Assembly: GCF_900142705.1 (NCBI RefSeq) | Contig: NZ_FRBV01000001.1 | Span: 434,001 to 498,000, forward strand | DNA: 64,000 nucleotides | Reading direction: 5' to 3' | Source: Nitrosospira sp. Nsp11 | GTDB taxonomy: Bacteria > Pseudomonadota > Gammaproteobacteria > Burkholderiales > Nitrosomonadaceae | Shown here: positions 25,666 to 35,890 of the stretch, one piece after another | Numbering within the stretch: position 1 is the stretch's first letter | Layout: each line of letters opens with the position of its first letter | Notes under the pieces: generated by a model | What the model was told of the DNA's origin: nothing | The model's database searches: none | Seen by the model: only the letters and a program-made list of their open reading frames with translations | Program-made: the position numbers and the translations under genes

Positions 25666-27900
25666 TCATGCACCGACCAGCTTGGCATACTCCAGCAATA
25701 ACCACTTTGTGCCAGCACGGCCAAACTTGACCTCGACGCGAGCGTCTGCGCCGCTTCCTTCGCAATTGACGATTACACCTGCACCAAACTTGGCGTGCAC
25801 AACATTCTGTCCTACTCGCCAGGGCGATGTAGGCGAGTCGTGCCTCGCTGGCTGCTGGATTGGCTTGCCATATCCATGACCGTAATCCCCGAGGCTCGAT
25901 TCCTGATTCCGGATTCCTGCCTTCTGCGGCGGCTGTAACCACTTCAGCAAGCTATCCGGAATTTCCTTCAAAAACCGCGAAGGAATGTTATAGCGCGTCT
26001 GACCGTGAAGCATGCGGCTTTGGGCGAAACTCAAATACAACCTTCGCCGGGCCCGGGTTAACGCGACATACATCAACCGCCGTTCCTCTTCCAGGCCGGC
26101 TGCTTCGTTACGACTGTTATCATGTGGAAACAGGCCTTCTTCCAATCCACTCAGAAACACGCTGTGAAACTCAAGACCCTTGGACGAGTGCACCGTCATC
26201 AACTGCAGCGCATCCTCACCACCGCCAGCCTGATGCTCGCCCGCTTCCAGCGACGCATGGGCAAGAAATACCGTCAGGCTATCATCCTCCGCCTCATGTA
26301 CGAAGCTGGCGGCAGCGGTGACCAATTCATTCAAGTTTTCCAGCCGGTCGGCTCCCTCGCGTTCGGCGCGATAATGCGCCACCAGCCCACTATGCTCCAG
26401 AACGTGCTCCACCACCTCCGGTAGCGGTAACTTCTCGCATACGTGACGCATCGATTCGATCATCGCGACAAAACCGCCAATTCCTTTCTTTGACTTCTCC
26501 GATCCCTTACCGCCCTCGGACCTGGCAGGGGTTTTATCTTCCGCCTCCGGTATGGAAAACGCTCCACCTCCGCATTTCTCAATCATTGCTTCCCAAAGGC
26601 TTCCACCTTGCCGCTTGGCTTCATCCTGTAACTGTTCCAGACTTCGCATACCGATTCCGCGCGCAGGAAAGTTTACAATCCTCAGCAGCGCATTGTCGTC
26701 GCCCAGGTTGACCAATAGCCGAAGATACGCCAAGGCATGCTTGATTTCCTGCCGTTCGAAAAAACGCATTCCGCCATAGACCCGATACGGCAACGAGGCA
26801 TTGAATAAAGCATGTTCCAGTACCCGCGATTGCGCATTGGAACGGTAGAGCAATGCCATCTGGGACAGCGCCACACCTTCCGCACGTAGCGATTTTGCTT
26901 CACCTACGATGAATGCAGCCTCATCAAAATCGGTCGGCGCGTTATACACGCGTATCGGTTCGCCATGGCCCTCGGAAGTCCACAGATTCTTGCCCAGCCG
27001 ACCGCTATTGTTGCGTATCAGCGTGTTGGCGGCATTCAGTATATTGCCGTGCGAGCGATAGTTCTGCTCCAGCTTGATGATTTTTGAAATACGAAAGTCG
27101 CTTTCAAACTCCTTCATATTGCCGGTGTTCGCGCCGCGAAATGCATAGATACTCTGGTCGTCATCTCCAACGGCAAATACTGCAGCCTGTTCGCCGGCGA
27201 GCAACCTTAGCCATTTGTATTGCAGACGACTTGTGTCCTGAAATTCATCCACTAGAATATGGCAGAAGCGGCTACGATAATGCTCGCGAATGATTTCATT
27301 CCGGCTCAGCAGCTCATAACTGCGCAGCAGCAGCTCAGCAAAGTCAACCACGCCTTCCTTATTGCATTGCTGCTCGTAGAAATGGTAAAACTCAACCGCC
27401 TTCCGCGCAAAATCGTCATAGGTTTCAACCTGCGATGCTCTCAACCCCTCGTCTTTTGCGTTGTTGATGAACCATTGGACCTGCCGCGGCGGAAATTTTT
27501 CGTCATCCGCGTCCAGATTCTTCAGGATGCGCTTGATTACTGCCAGCTGATCAGCGGAATCCAGAATCTGAAAAGCCTGCGGCAATCCGGCATCCTGATG
27601 ATGGGCGCGAAGCATGCGATTGCACAAGCCATGGAACGTGCCTATCCACATACCACGCGTATTGATCGGCAGCATTGAAGAGATGCGGGTGAGCATTTCC
27701 TTCGCCGCCTTGTTGGTGAAAGTGACGGCCAGTATGCCATGAGGACTCACCTGGCTGGACTGGATTAAATAGACAATGCGGGTAGTGAGTACCCGTGTCT
27801 TGCCGCTACCCGCACCCGCCAGCACCAATGCCGACTGATGCGGCAAAGTGACCGCTTCGCGTTGTTCAGGATTCAGTGCGGAAAGAGAAGGAGAAGGCAT
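25666..27900 (-). CDS. uvrD: UvrD/PcrA-type DNA helicase II
   Basis: A 744-residue superfamily 1A 3'-5' helicase for nucleotide-excision and mismatch repair. The Q-motif LNPEQREAV, Walker A LAGAGSGKTRVLT, Walker B VDEFQDTS, motif III AVGDDDQSIYAFRGA and motifs V/VI (LMTVHSSKGLEF, YVALTRARRRLYLSF) are in order. A Lys/Gly-rich insertion lies near residues 455-475. The C-terminal tail ends in the UvrD KOW-like domain (VVHAKFGAGVIVN). It is convergent with thrB and the membrane-protein gene. Confidence 0.97.
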   Translation of the reverse strand: MPSPSLSALNPEQREAVTLPHQSALVLAGAGSGKTRVLTTRIVYLIQSSQVSPHGILAVTFTNKAAKEMLTRISSMLPINTRGMWIGTFHGLCNRMLRAHHQDAGLPQAFQILDSADQLAVIKRILKNLDADDEKFPPRQVQWFINNAKDEGLRASQVETYDDFARKAVEFYHFYEQQCNKEGVVDFAELLLRSYELLSRNEIIREHYRSRFCHILVDEFQDTSRLQYKWLRLLAGEQAAVFAVGDDDQSIYAFRGANTGNMKEFESDFRISKIIKLEQNYRSHGNILNAANTLIRNNSGRLGKNLWTSEGHGEPIRVYNAPTDFDEAAFIVGEAKSLRAEGVALSQMALLYRSNAQSRVLEHALFNASLPYRVYGGMRFFERQEIKHALAYLRLLVNLGDDNALLRIVNFPARGIGMRSLEQLQDEAKRQGGSLWEAMIEKCGGGAFSIPEAEDKTPARSEGGKGSEKSKKGIGGFVAMIESMRHVCEKLPLPEVVEHVLEHSGLVAHYRAEREGADRLENLNELVTAAASFVHEAEDDSLTVFLAHASLEAGEHQAGGGEDALQLMTVHSSKGLEFHSVFLSGLEEGLFPHDNSRNEAAGLEEERRLMYVALTRARRRLYLSFAQSRMLHGQTRYNIPSRFLKEIPDSLLKWLQPPQKAGIRNQESSLGDYGHGYGKPIQQPARHDSPTSPWRVGQNVVHAKFGAGVIVNCEGSGADARVEVKFGRAGTKWLLLEYAKLVGA

Positions 27901-28210
27901 TATGGAAAGGGTTTCCGATCAGATATTCGGGAATGATCTTGAATCCCGAAATTGGGCAAAGGCTCAGTGTGCAGTGAGGGCACGATGAGTCCTGTATAAC
28001 TTGACTATAACTGCTGCGCTCGGGATTATCCGCGTTTATGCAATTTGGGAGTAGTCGAGCAAAAAGAAGAAAAAGAAGATATGGCGCCACTATAAATTCC
28101 AGCTTCGAAGCATTATGTAGCGCTATCGGTGTGTAAAACGACAGGCAATCCATTAAATGAGCCGTTGAAGCGGGGCTTTATAGGGCGCCCTTATCGATAA
28201 TATTACATGA
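27901..28210. other. Intergenic region between uvrD and prk
   Basis: About 310 bp between two minus-strand genes. I see no RNA gene, strong promoter or terminator; an A/G-rich run lies at 28060-28080. Confidence 0.5.
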
Positions 28211-29083
28211 CTATTTGCTTCGGCTTTTCCTCACCAGATCCAGAATAAGCGGCGTTAGAACCAATTCTATCGCCAAACCCATTTTACCCCCCGGCACTAC
28301 AATTGTGTTCGGACGAGACATGAATGAGTTGTGAATCATCGAAAGCAGATACGGGAAATCGACGTTCTTGGGGTCGCGGAATCGAATCACGACAAAACTT
28401 TCGTCCAGGGTAGGTATATCCCGAGCAATAAAAGGATTGGACGTGTCCACCGTTGGTACACGCTGGAAGTTGATATGCGAACGTGAAAATTGCGGCGTAA
28501 TGTAATGAACATAATCATGCATGCGCCGAAGAATGGTGTGTGTTACCGCCTCAGCCGAATACCCCCGCGCATTCATGTCGCGATGAATTTTCTGTATCCA
28601 TTCCAGATTGACAATGGGCGTAACACCTACCAGCAGATCGACATATTGCGTAACGTCGACGCTATCGCTTTTCACCCCGCCATGCAAGCCTTCGTAAAAT
28701 AACAGATCTGAACCGGGCTTTATCGGTGACCATGGGGTAAAGGTGCCCGCTTTTTGCTGGTATGGCGCAGCTTCTTCATCATTGTGCAGGTACAAGCGAA
28801 CTTGGCCGCTGCCGCTCTCGCCATATTCCTTGAAAAGAGCTTCGAGCTTCTCGAATTCGTTAGCTTCGGGACCAAAATGGCTGATGGCGTGACCGCCATC
28901 CTTCTCCGAATCAGCTACGGCGTTTTTCATTCCGTCGCGATCGTAGCGATGGAAGCTATCACCTTCTACCACCGCAGCAGTCAGTGTCTCGCGCCGAAAT
29001 ATATGCTCGAAGCTATTCTTGACCGTCGACGTACCCGCGCCGGACGACCCGGTAACGGCGATGACGGGGTGCTTTTGTGACAT
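28211..29083 (-). CDS. prk: Phosphoribulokinase (class I)
   Basis: A 290-residue Calvin-cycle enzyme that makes ribulose 1,5-bisphosphate from ribulose 5-phosphate and ATP. The P-loop GSSGAGTST is at residues 12-20. VVEGDSFHRYDRDGM is the substrate and catalytic region, and FYEGLHGG carries the Walker-B acid. Length and sequence match the octameric bacterial class I enzyme. GAGGAGAAAGTCTGT precedes the ATG. It stands alone, away from RuBisCO genes. Its presence argues for an autotroph. Confidence 0.96.
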   Translation of the reverse strand: MSQKHPVIAVTGSSGAGTSTVKNSFEHIFRRETLTAAVVEGDSFHRYDRDGMKNAVADSEKDGGHAISHFGPEANEFEKLEALFKEYGESGSGQVRLYLHNDEEAAPYQQKAGTFTPWSPIKPGSDLLFYEGLHGGVKSDSVDVTQYVDLLVGVTPIVNLEWIQKIHRDMNARGYSAEAVTHTILRRMHDYVHYITPQFSRSHINFQRVPTVDTSNPFIARDIPTLDESFVVIRFRDPKNVDFPYLLSMIHNSFMSRPNTIVVPGGKMGLAIELVLTPLILDLVRKSRSK

Positions 29084-29300
29084 ACAGACTTTCTCCTCAG
29101 GATAATAAGATGTTCATAGGGCGTGCGTCAGTGGATTTGCTGATTTCAGCAAATCTCGAGCAGCGTAATGATAACTGTTTTTTTAATAATTTTGGTGGCA
29201 ACGGTTGAGGATAAAGTCATTTCACGCTTGCTTGTAAGCAAATAGCTTGCGGACAATCTGTTTTTTCTTATAGGGAAAATTCCCGGGTAAATACTCAAGT

Positions 29301-29329
29301 TTGACATTCACAGGTCTCTGGCATAGAAT
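29301..29329 (+). promoter_or_regulatory. Sigma-70 promoter for rplM-rpsI
   Basis: A consensus -35 TTGACA (29301-29306), an exact 17-base spacer and -10 TAGAAT (29324-29329) lie 35 bases before the rplM start. This is one of the two best housekeeping promoters in the window. Confidence 0.85.
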
Positions 29330-29364
29330 GCGCCGCTTTACTGAAATAAGCAGGGGTAGGTTTT

Positions 29365-29799
29365 GTGAAAACCTTTTCAGCCAAACCACATGAAGTAATC
29401 CGCGACTGGTTTGTGATCGATGCAGCCGACAAGGTGCTGGGACGTCTCGCAGCAGAGATCGCCCATCGTTTGCGCGGCAAACACAAGCCCATTTTCACTC
29501 CACACGTGGATACCGGCGATTTTATTGTTGTCATCAATGTCGATAAGCTACGCGTGACCGGCAATAAAGCGGAAAACAAGACTTATTATCGTCATAGCGG
29601 TTACCCTGGCGGCATTTACGAAACAAGTTTTGCGAAAATGCATGCACGTTTCCCGGGTCGTCCCCTGGAAAAGGCAGTCAAGGGTATGCTGCCGAAAGGT
29701 CCGCTCGGGTACGCAATGCTAAAGAAACTTAAAATCTATGCGGGTGCTTCCCACCCGCACGCGGCGCAACAGCCGCGTCAACTCGAAGTCAGGGCTTGA
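29365..29799 (+). CDS. rplM: 50S ribosomal protein L13
   Basis: A 144-residue uL13, early 50S assembly protein. GTG start at 29365 ([20 protein letters not shown]), with GGGGTAGG upstream. [19 protein letters not shown] and the HSGYPGG motif are diagnostic. It precedes rpsI by 4 bp in the universal rplM-rpsI operon and is driven by the strong promoter at 29301-29329. Confidence 0.97.
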   Translation: MKTFSAKPHEVIRDWFVIDAADKVLGRLAAEIAHRLRGKHKPIFTPHVDTGDFIVVINVDKLRVTGNKAENKTYYRHSGYPGGIYETSFAKMHARFPGRPLEKAVKGMLPKGPLGYAMLKKLKIYAGASHPHAAQQPRQLEVRA

Positions 29800-29803
29800 T
29801 ACC

Positions 29804-30196
29804 ATGAGCACAACCTATAGTTACGGTACCGGCCGCCGGAAAAGTGCGGTGGCGCGGGTATTCATCAAACCTGGAAAGGGGTTGATCACGGTCAACGACA
29901 AACCGGTTGACGAATTTTTTTCCCGTGAAACCGGGCGCATGGTCGTCCGTCAACCACTCGAACTGACGGGAAATCTGACGAGTTTCGACATCCTGGTCAA
30001 TATCCACGGGGGCGGTGAATCGGGTCAGGCAGGCGCGGTGCGACATGGTATTACCCGCGCATTAATTGATTTTGACTCGACGCTTAAACCTGTATTGAGC
30101 AGCGCTGGACTTGTCACACGTGATGCACGTGAAGTGGAACGGAAGAAAGTGGGTTTTCGCAAGGCACGCCGGCGCAAGCAATTTTCGAAGAGATAA
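29804..30196 (+). CDS. rpsI: 30S ribosomal protein S9
   Basis: A 130-residue uS9. The start is ATG 29804 ([20 protein letters not shown]). The C-terminal basic tail [14 protein letters not shown] reaches the P-site tRNA, as in other S9 proteins. [19 protein letters not shown]-type central residues are present. It ends the operon and is followed by a canonical terminator. Confidence 0.97.
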   Translation: MSTTYSYGTGRRKSAVARVFIKPGKGLITVNDKPVDEFFSRETGRMVVRQPLELTGNLTSFDILVNIHGGGESGQAGAVRHGITRALIDFDSTLKPVLSSAGLVTRDAREVERKKVGFRKARRRKQFSKR

Positions 30197-30215
30197 GCGT
30201 TGTACGATGCTATAC

Positions 30216-30246
30216 AAAAAGCCGCCCGCTTCTGGCGGCTTTTTTA
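30216..30246 (+). terminator. Rho-independent terminator after rpsI
   Basis: A stem AAAAGCCGCC/GGCGGCTTTT with a 7-base loop (CGCTTCT) runs straight into a T-run ending near 30246. It lies 20 bases past the rpsI stop. Confidence 0.92.
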
Positions 30247-30542
30247 TTTGTTGCTTATAATCAATCGATGAGATTCACCTCCCCTGCCAAGATAAATAAT
30301 CGGACAAAGCTTCAATCCCACATTAGAGACTATGGGCTCGAATTGATCCGTCATGAGGCGCCACTGAGATCCGTGCAAATATCCAGCTCGAAAATGAGGT
30401 TGTATCAACGAATTTTTTAGCGACATCAGGAGTGCTGTGTTAAAGCAGGGGAGCCGATGGCGAAGCGGATGCTCACGAGCAAGTTTCATTCTGAAGCTTG
30501 CTGCATGCAGCCTGACGCGTCCTTTTAAAACCTGGAGACACC
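30247..30542. other. Intergenic region before argC
   Basis: About 300 bp. An 81-codon minus-strand frame (30244-30489) overlaps the terminator and has no ribosome site, so it is not called. GCTGCATGCAGC at about 30500 is a 12-bp palindrome and a possible operator. CCTGGAG before the argC ATG is its ribosome site. Confidence 0.45.
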
Positions 30543-31571
30543 ATGCTTAAAATTGGTATCGTAGGCGGAACCGGTTACACCGGCGTGGAATTGCTGCGCA
30601 TTTTGTCGCAACACCCTGAAGCGAACATCCAGGCCATTACTTCACGTAAAGAAGCAGGTATTGGCGTAGCTGAACTGTTTCCCAATTTGCGCGGACGGGT
30701 ATCGCTCAAGTTTTGCGATCCCGCGGAAGCAGGATTGGAGAAATGCGATGTGGTCTTCTTTGCCACCCCCAACGGTATCGCCATGCAACAAGCCCGATCC
30801 TTGCTTGCCGCAGGGGTGCGCGTGATAGACCTTGCCGCGGATTTCCGCATCAAGGATGTGGCGGTATGGGAAAAATGGTACGGCATGCCTCATGCCTGTC
30901 CCGACCTCGTGGCGGAGGCTGTCTATGGCTTGCCGGAAATCAATCGCGACAAAATCAGGAGTGCTCGGCTCATAGCGAATCCCGGCTGTTATCCAACCGC
31001 CGTGCAACTGGGCTTCCTGCCCTTGATCGAGGCCGGCATTGTCGATCTCGACCACCTCATCGCAGACGTGAAATCCGGCGTCTCCGGTGCGGGACGCAAT
31101 GCGGAAATTCATACGCTGTTTGCGGAAGCAGCTGATAACTTCAAGGCCTATGGCGTGGCGGGACATCGTCATTTACCCGAGATCCGGCAGGGCCTGTCGA
31201 ATGTAGCCACACGTCCGGTCGGGCTGACATTCGTGCCGCACCTTACACCGATGATTCGTGGCATCCACGCCACACTATATGCAAGACTTGCGGCAGATAT
31301 CGATTTGCAGGCTTTATATGAGCAACGATACGCCCACGAACCATTTGTTGACGTGCTTCCGGCAGGTGCTCATCCCGAAACCCGCTCAGTGCGCGGCTCA
31401 AATCTTTGCCGGATTGCGGTCCATCGCCCGCAAGGCGGCAACATGGCAGTTATACTGTCGGTAACAGACAATCTTGTAAAGGGTGCGGCGGGACAAGCAG
31501 TGCAAAACATGAACCTCATGTTCGGCTTGCCGGAAACCCTGGCGATCAATCATGCTCCATTACTACCTTAA
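30543..31571 (+). CDS. argC: N-acetyl-gamma-glutamyl-phosphate reductase
   Basis: A 342-residue NADPH enzyme, third step of arginine synthesis. The Rossmann start [21 protein letters not shown], the catalytic Cys in [16 protein letters not shown], and the active-site His region [13 protein letters not shown] are present. Type 1 (long) ArgC, normal length. CCTGGAGACACC precedes the ATG. The order rplM-rpsI-argC recurs in betaproteobacteria. Confidence 0.97.
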   Translation: MLKIGIVGGTGYTGVELLRILSQHPEANIQAITSRKEAGIGVAELFPNLRGRVSLKFCDPAEAGLEKCDVVFFATPNGIAMQQARSLLAAGVRVIDLAADFRIKDVAVWEKWYGMPHACPDLVAEAVYGLPEINRDKIRSARLIANPGCYPTAVQLGFLPLIEAGIVDLDHLIADVKSGVSGAGRNAEIHTLFAEAADNFKAYGVAGHRHLPEIRQGLSNVATRPVGLTFVPHLTPMIRGIHATLYARLAADIDLQALYEQRYAHEPFVDVLPAGAHPETRSVRGSNLCRIAVHRPQGGNMAVILSVTDNLVKGAAGQAVQNMNLMFGLPETLAINHAPLLP

Positions 31572-31762
31572 GTATTCATTGAATAAATCTTATGGAGGAC
31601 ACAACGACAACAACCGTGTTAACCCGGCAATAAGGGTATTAACCCAGTCTTTATTTCGACCGAACGAGAATACTTCATCCATCTTGTTTGAGTGCTTTTC
31701 TCCAATACTTTTAGTGGCGCTGGGTCTCGGTAATTCGCTGCCGCACGGCATAAGCTTGGGTT

Positions 31763-32497
31763 ATGATCAAATCGTTTAAAAGAAAATCCGGCATCTCTGC
31801 GTCGCGAGTGGCGGTTCGCCCGCAAACCCCGGCGTATGTCCGATGGTTGGCCATTGCCGCACTTATCCTGCTGGCGCTTGGTTTGTCCTGGGGAATGTAT
31901 GACGCCGGGCGCAAGTTTGCTGGTTTCGACAAGAATGAGGTAACGTATGAGCTGGATCGGCTAACCCAGTTAAACGCCGACCTTCAGCGAGATAATGAGG
32001 AGCTGCGTGTCAGACTTGCCGGACTTGATCGTCAATTGCAGATGGACCTCGTGGCACGAGAAGATATCGCCAAGCAGGTGAAGACGCTGGAACACGAGAA
32101 TACCCGCCTGAAAGAAGATCTCGCATTTTTCCAGAATCTTGGGTCAGCCCCCGGAAAAAACGAACAACGGATTTCCATTGGCCGCTTAAAACTGGAACGA
32201 GGCAATTTCCCCGGAGAATACCGTTACAGCTTGCTGCTGGTCCAAGGCAAGCAGCGCCCCGGCGATTTCCATGGTAGCCTGGAATTCACCATCAATTTCG
32301 AGCAAGATGGTAAAAAAATAGCGATGCCACTCGCAGATAGCACATCAACGACAGAGGTTAGCTTCAAGTTTTACCAGAGAGTGGAAAATATCTTCCGCAT
32401 GCCGCCCGATGCCACCGTGGAAAGTATGCAGGTGAAAGTGTTTGAAAAAAACGTAGCCCAGGCTAAGCTGGTGCAAACCGTCAATTTGTCTTTGTGA
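31763..32497 (+). CDS. DUF6776-type membrane protein with coiled coil
   Basis: A 244-residue single-pass protein. A basic N-terminus precedes one transmembrane helix (about residues 29-47), then a coiled coil (about 60-125, rich in L/E/R heptads) and a C-terminal beta domain ending VQTVNLSL. It matches the uncharacterised family found just upstream of bactofilin in betaproteobacteria. It is 10 bp from the bactofilin gene and likely acts with it at the inner membrane; that link is inference. Confidence 0.8.
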   Translation: MIKSFKRKSGISASRVAVRPQTPAYVRWLAIAALILLALGLSWGMYDAGRKFAGFDKNEVTYELDRLTQLNADLQRDNEELRVRLAGLDRQLQMDLVAREDIAKQVKTLEHENTRLKEDLAFFQNLGSAPGKNEQRISIGRLKLERGNFPGEYRYSLLLVQGKQRPGDFHGSLEFTINFEQDGKKIAMPLADSTSTTEVSFKFYQRVENIFRMPPDATVESMQVKVFEKNVAQAKLVQTVNLSL

Positions 32498-32507
32498 AGG
32501 AGAGAAA

Positions 32508-32921
32508 ATGTTTGGGAAGAAGACGGGCAAGCCCCAGAACCAGATCGATTCGCTCATAGGTGCAGGCACCCGCATCGACGGCAATATAAGCTTCAGTGGA
32601 GGTTTGCGGGTAGATGGCCATATCAAAGGTAATATTACCGCGCTGGGCGACAAACCCAGCACTTTAGTGCTAAGCGACGAAGCAATCGTCGAAGGGGTAA
32701 TCCAGGTCTCTCACGCGGTTATCAATGGCACGGTAGTCGGTGCCATACAAGTGAGCGAGTATGTGGAACTACAAGCCAAGGCCAGAGTCTCTGGAGATAT
32801 ACACTATAAAACCATGGAAATTCAGCTTGGCGCATCCGTTCGAGGAATGCTGCATCACCAGGATACGATGCAGCTCGACAACAAGGTGGTGACGCTAATA
32901 CCGGCTTCCCACAGTGATTGA
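32508..32921 (+). CDS. Bactofilin
   Basis: A 137-residue cytoskeletal protein that polymerises without nucleotide through a right-handed beta-helix. The core repeats are visible as successive short strands: LIGAGTRIDGNISFSGGLRV, DGHIKGNI, GTVVGAIQVSEYVEL, GDIHYKTMEIQLG. Short disordered tails flank it. GAAGGAGAGAAA precedes the ATG. It lies between the coiled-coil membrane gene and erpA. Bactofilins often scaffold cell-wall enzymes, and an M23 peptidase gene is nearby at 34535. Confidence 0.93.
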   Translation: MFGKKTGKPQNQIDSLIGAGTRIDGNISFSGGLRVDGHIKGNITALGDKPSTLVLSDEAIVEGVIQVSHAVINGTVVGAIQVSEYVELQAKARVSGDIHYKTMEIQLGASVRGMLHHQDTMQLDNKVVTLIPASHSD

Positions 32922-32977
32922 CCGTTGTTTGATAGCAGGGGATAATTTTTCTTGATTAATTTTATTTGCGACTCAAT

Positions 32978-33346
32978 ATGAACGCGCCAGCAGACTCAAA
33001 TTTAGCCGCAGAAATGCAAGTTCCCTTGAACTTTACCGATAATGCGGCAAGCAAAGTCAGACAATTGATTGAAGAAGAAGGGAACAATGAGCTCAAACTG
33101 AGAGTATTTGTAGCAGGTGGAGGATGCTCCGGTTTCAAGTACGGCTTCACGTTTGATGAACTGACGAGCGAAGATGACACGGTAATCGAAAAGAACGGCG
33201 TGAAACTTCTGGTAGATCCGATGAGCTTTCAGTACCTGGCGGGAGCGGAGATCGATTATCAGGAAAATGCCGAAGGTGCGCAGTTTGTTATCCGAAACCC
33301 AGGCGCTGCCAGCACTTGCGGTTGCGGGTCTTCATTTTCTGTTTAG
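32978..33346 (+). CDS. erpA: Iron-sulfur cluster insertion protein ErpA
   Basis: A 122-residue A-type Fe-S carrier that passes clusters to apo-enzymes such as those of isoprenoid synthesis. The three cluster cysteines are C50 (GGGCSGF), C114 and C116 (TCGCGSS). The start is ATG 32978 ([13 protein letters not shown]); a TTG at 32966 is less likely. It closes the DUF6776-bactofilin-erpA group and is convergent with anmK. Confidence 0.96.
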   Translation: MNAPADSNLAAEMQVPLNFTDNAASKVRQLIEEEGNNELKLRVFVAGGGCSGFKYGFTFDELTSEDDTVIEKNGVKLLVDPMSFQYLAGAEIDYQENAEGAQFVIRNPGAASTCGCGSSFSV

Positions 33347-33383
33347 GTATAGATAAGACAGGCAAATTTAGGCCGGGTAAAAC

Positions 33384-34484
33384 CTAAGCCGGGTAAATTG
33401 CACCAAGCAACCTGGCGCCCTTGGCGCCGGTTACCGCAGGCAGATTGCCGGGAATTCCCTGGATGACTTGTTTGGCCAGCCAGGCAAAAGCAAACGCTTC
33501 CAACCAATCCGCATCGATGCCAAGGCTGTCTGTCAATTCCACTTTCCTGCCAGGCAGTGCTGTTCGCAGCGCGTCAACCAATAACCCGTTACGCGCTCCA
33601 CCTCCGCACAAGTAAATTTCTGCCGCATCTGGGAAATAATCGAATACCGGCCTGGCAATCCCCAATACGGTTAACTGCAGCAAGGTGGCCTGTACGTCCG
33701 CCGGCGCCTCTTTTCCAGATAAGCAACTCTCCAGCCAAGCGAGGTTGAATGTTTCTCTTCCCGCGCTTTTGGGGGGCGGAAGAGAAAAAAATGGAAGCGC
33801 CAGAAGTTTTTCAAGCAGACTCTGTATTATTCTTCCAGACCCGGCCCATGAGCCATTTTCGTCATATATCTTGCCGGTATGTTGCAGGCACCAGGCGTCC
33901 ATCATCATATTGCCAGGTCCGCAGTCGAACCCGATGACTTCTCCATTGGGCGGCAGGCTGGTGAGATTACAAATCCCACCGATGTTGACAACGAGACGGT
34001 GAATTTGAGGATGGGTGAACAAGATATGATGAAACGCCGGGACCAGGGGCGCGCCCTGGCCTCCCGCGGCTATATCACGACTTCGAAAGTCCGCCACCAC
34101 AGTGATGCCGCTGAGTTCAGCCAGCAATGCAGCGTTGCACAACTGGATAGTGTAACCTCTTCCGGATTCCGGGCAATGACGCACCGTCTGGCCGTGACAA
34201 CCGATTGCGATCACCTCCTCTGGCCCTACGTCGCTTTCGCTAAGTAAGCCCGCTACCGCCTCTGCATAGCGTCGTGCAAGCTCATTGCCAAGCATGGCGG
34301 CAGTATGCAGTTCATCATGACCAGGATAATGCAGGTCAAGCAGTTGACCGCGAAGGGCTGCGTCGTATGGCAGATAAAAGGTGTGCGACAGCAACGGGGG
34401 AGACGGACTCAAGTCGGCCAGCACCGCATCTATCCCGTCCAGACTGGTGCCGGACATGAGTCCAATATAGTAAGCGGCTTTCAA
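33384..34484 (-). CDS. anmK: Anhydro-N-acetylmuramic acid kinase
   Basis: A 366-residue sugar kinase that recycles anhMurNAc from cell-wall turnover to MurNAc-6-phosphate. The start is TTG (34482-34484). It is required to keep the N-terminal phosphate loop YYIGLMSGTSLDGIDAVL, and GGCGGAAGAAT lies just upstream. GGICNLT, GFDCGPGNMMMDAW and YLCGGGARNGLLV are family motifs. It sits downstream of the M23 peptidase gene, 50 bp away, so both may serve peptidoglycan turnover. Confidence 0.95.
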   Translation of the reverse strand: MKAAYYIGLMSGTSLDGIDAVLADLSPSPPLLSHTFYLPYDAALRGQLLDLHYPGHDELHTAAMLGNELARRYAEAVAGLLSESDVGPEEVIAIGCHGQTVRHCPESGRGYTIQLCNAALLAELSGITVVADFRSRDIAAGGQGAPLVPAFHHILFTHPQIHRLVVNIGGICNLTSLPPNGEVIGFDCGPGNMMMDAWCLQHTGKIYDENGSWAGSGRIIQSLLEKLLALPFFSLPPPKSAGRETFNLAWLESCLSGKEAPADVQATLLQLTVLGIARPVFDYFPDAAEIYLCGGGARNGLLVDALRTALPGRKVELTDSLGIDADWLEAFAFAWLAKQVIQGIPGNLPAVTGAKGARLLGAIYPA

Positions 34485-34534
34485 ATTCTTCCGCCTGGAC
34501 GCCTCTGGGTATCTACCTAAGAACTAGCTCAAGA

Positions 34535-35890
34535 CTAGTCCAGGAATGCGAGGCTGGTGCCACGCAGCGCATCCAGCCTGGCCATCGACGACTTTGTATA
34601 TTCGTAAAACGCGGACATTTGCCGGGATGAGACGGGATTGGCGGTCGGCATCGCCACCTTCAAAGGGTCACGCTGGACGCCCTTGAACCGGAATTCATAG
34701 TGTAGATGTGGTCCCGTCGCCATTCCGGTTGAGCCGACATGGCCGATAATGTCGCCCTGGCGGACGTGCTGCCCTTTTTTCAAACCCTTCGCGAAAGACG
34801 ACAAGTGGCCGTAAACGGTGGAATAAGACCCCTGATGCTCCAGGAAGATGACATTACCGTACCCATCCTGCCAGCCCGCGACTGCCACGATCCCATCGGC
34901 AGCAGCCTTGACTCCGGTGCCCGTTGGGGCGGCATAGTCGATCCCTTTATGAGCACGCCATGTTTTCAGGATCGGATGGAAACGACCGCTGGAAAAACCG
35001 GAACTGATGCGGGAAAATTCCAGCGGCGAACGCAAGAATGCTTTTCGCAGGCTCTTGCCGTCGGGCGTGTAATAACCGCTTTCCCCGTTTTCCACCTGGA
35101 AATACAACGCCCTGTAAGGCGTTCCCTGGTTAACGAACTCCACCGCCAGTACTCGACCTGCCCTTGCGGGTTCGCCATTGCCATAGAGAGAATCATATAC
35201 CACCGTAAAACGGTCGCCCTTGCGTAAATCCCGATGGAAGTCAATCTCGGTGGCTAAAATATCGACAATCTGGGTAGCAATACTGTCAGGCACACCCGCG
35301 CTGTCGACGGCAGCAAACAGCGAGCTGTTTATTACGCCGGATTTCATCTGGATATGCGTCTCCAGCTTTGCCGGTTGTTCGCTTAACTTGAAGGTGCCAG
35401 CAGCTTTTTCCATCACAAGCTGCTCGCTGCCGCCCGGAAAATAGCGGAGTAAAAGCAGCTCGCCCGCTGCCGTGGTTTGCGCATGCATCGTTTTGCCGGC
35501 TACCAATTGATGCACTGCCTTGATATCTCTTGTATCCCGTAGAAAACCGGTTGCGTCCTGAGTATTCACGTTAAGGCGTGAGAGTAGCGTTGCAATCGTG
35601 TCCCCGCGCTGAATGCGTTCCTGGCGCCAGAATGTCATATCAACGTCAGAAGCCACGTGAGTTTCAGGAAGCTCGAGGCTGAGAACGACCTGCTCGATGG
35701 GTAATTCTTCTACGGAGGTATCCGGTGCGATACCAAAAGCGGCCATCATGCCGAACAAGGGAAAACTGGATAACAGAATGAGCCAGCGCAGCCTTTTTTT
35801 TGTCAACATCGGCGGCTTTTGCGCTAGAACACTATTTTTGTCGCCCTGCATGCTTTCCCCCACGACCATTGAGGGCATAGAGTCTAACAT
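34535..35890 (-). CDS. M23-family peptidoglycan DD-endopeptidase
   Basis: About 451 residues. One membrane anchor or uncleaved signal (about residues 34-54 from ATG 35890), an OapA/LysM-like region (RIQRGDTIATLLSRL), a Csd3-like domain, then the LytM domain. Zinc ligands are visible as HKGIDYAAP (His, Asp) and HLHYEF (His-x-His). This layout is that of MepM/ShyA-type enzymes, which cut cross-links in murein. Several ATGs exist (35890, 35851 with a strong GGGGGAAAGC, 35809); 35890 is a compromise. It precedes anmK. Confidence 0.93.
   Translation of the reverse strand: MLDSMPSMVVGESMQGDKNSVLAQKPPMLTKKRLRWLILLSSFPLFGMMAAFGIAPDTSVEELPIEQVVLSLELPETHVASDVDMTFWRQERIQRGDTIATLLSRLNVNTQDATGFLRDTRDIKAVHQLVAGKTMHAQTTAAGELLLLRYFPGGSEQLVMEKAAGTFKLSEQPAKLETHIQMKSGVINSSLFAAVDSAGVPDSIATQIVDILATEIDFHRDLRKGDRFTVVYDSLYGNGEPARAGRVLAVEFVNQGTPYRALYFQVENGESGYYTPDGKSLRKAFLRSPLEFSRISSGFSSGRFHPILKTWRAHKGIDYAAPTGTGVKAAADGIVAVAGWQDGYGNVIFLEHQGSYSTVYGHLSSFAKGLKKGQHVRQGDIIGHVGSTGMATGPHLHYEFRFKGVQRDPLKVAMPTANPVSSRQMSAFYEYTKSSMARLDALRGTSLAFLD

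Noticed and set aside
30244-30489. 81-codon minus-strand frame after rpsI
   Set aside because: It ends inside the rpsI terminator and shows no ribosome site or homology.
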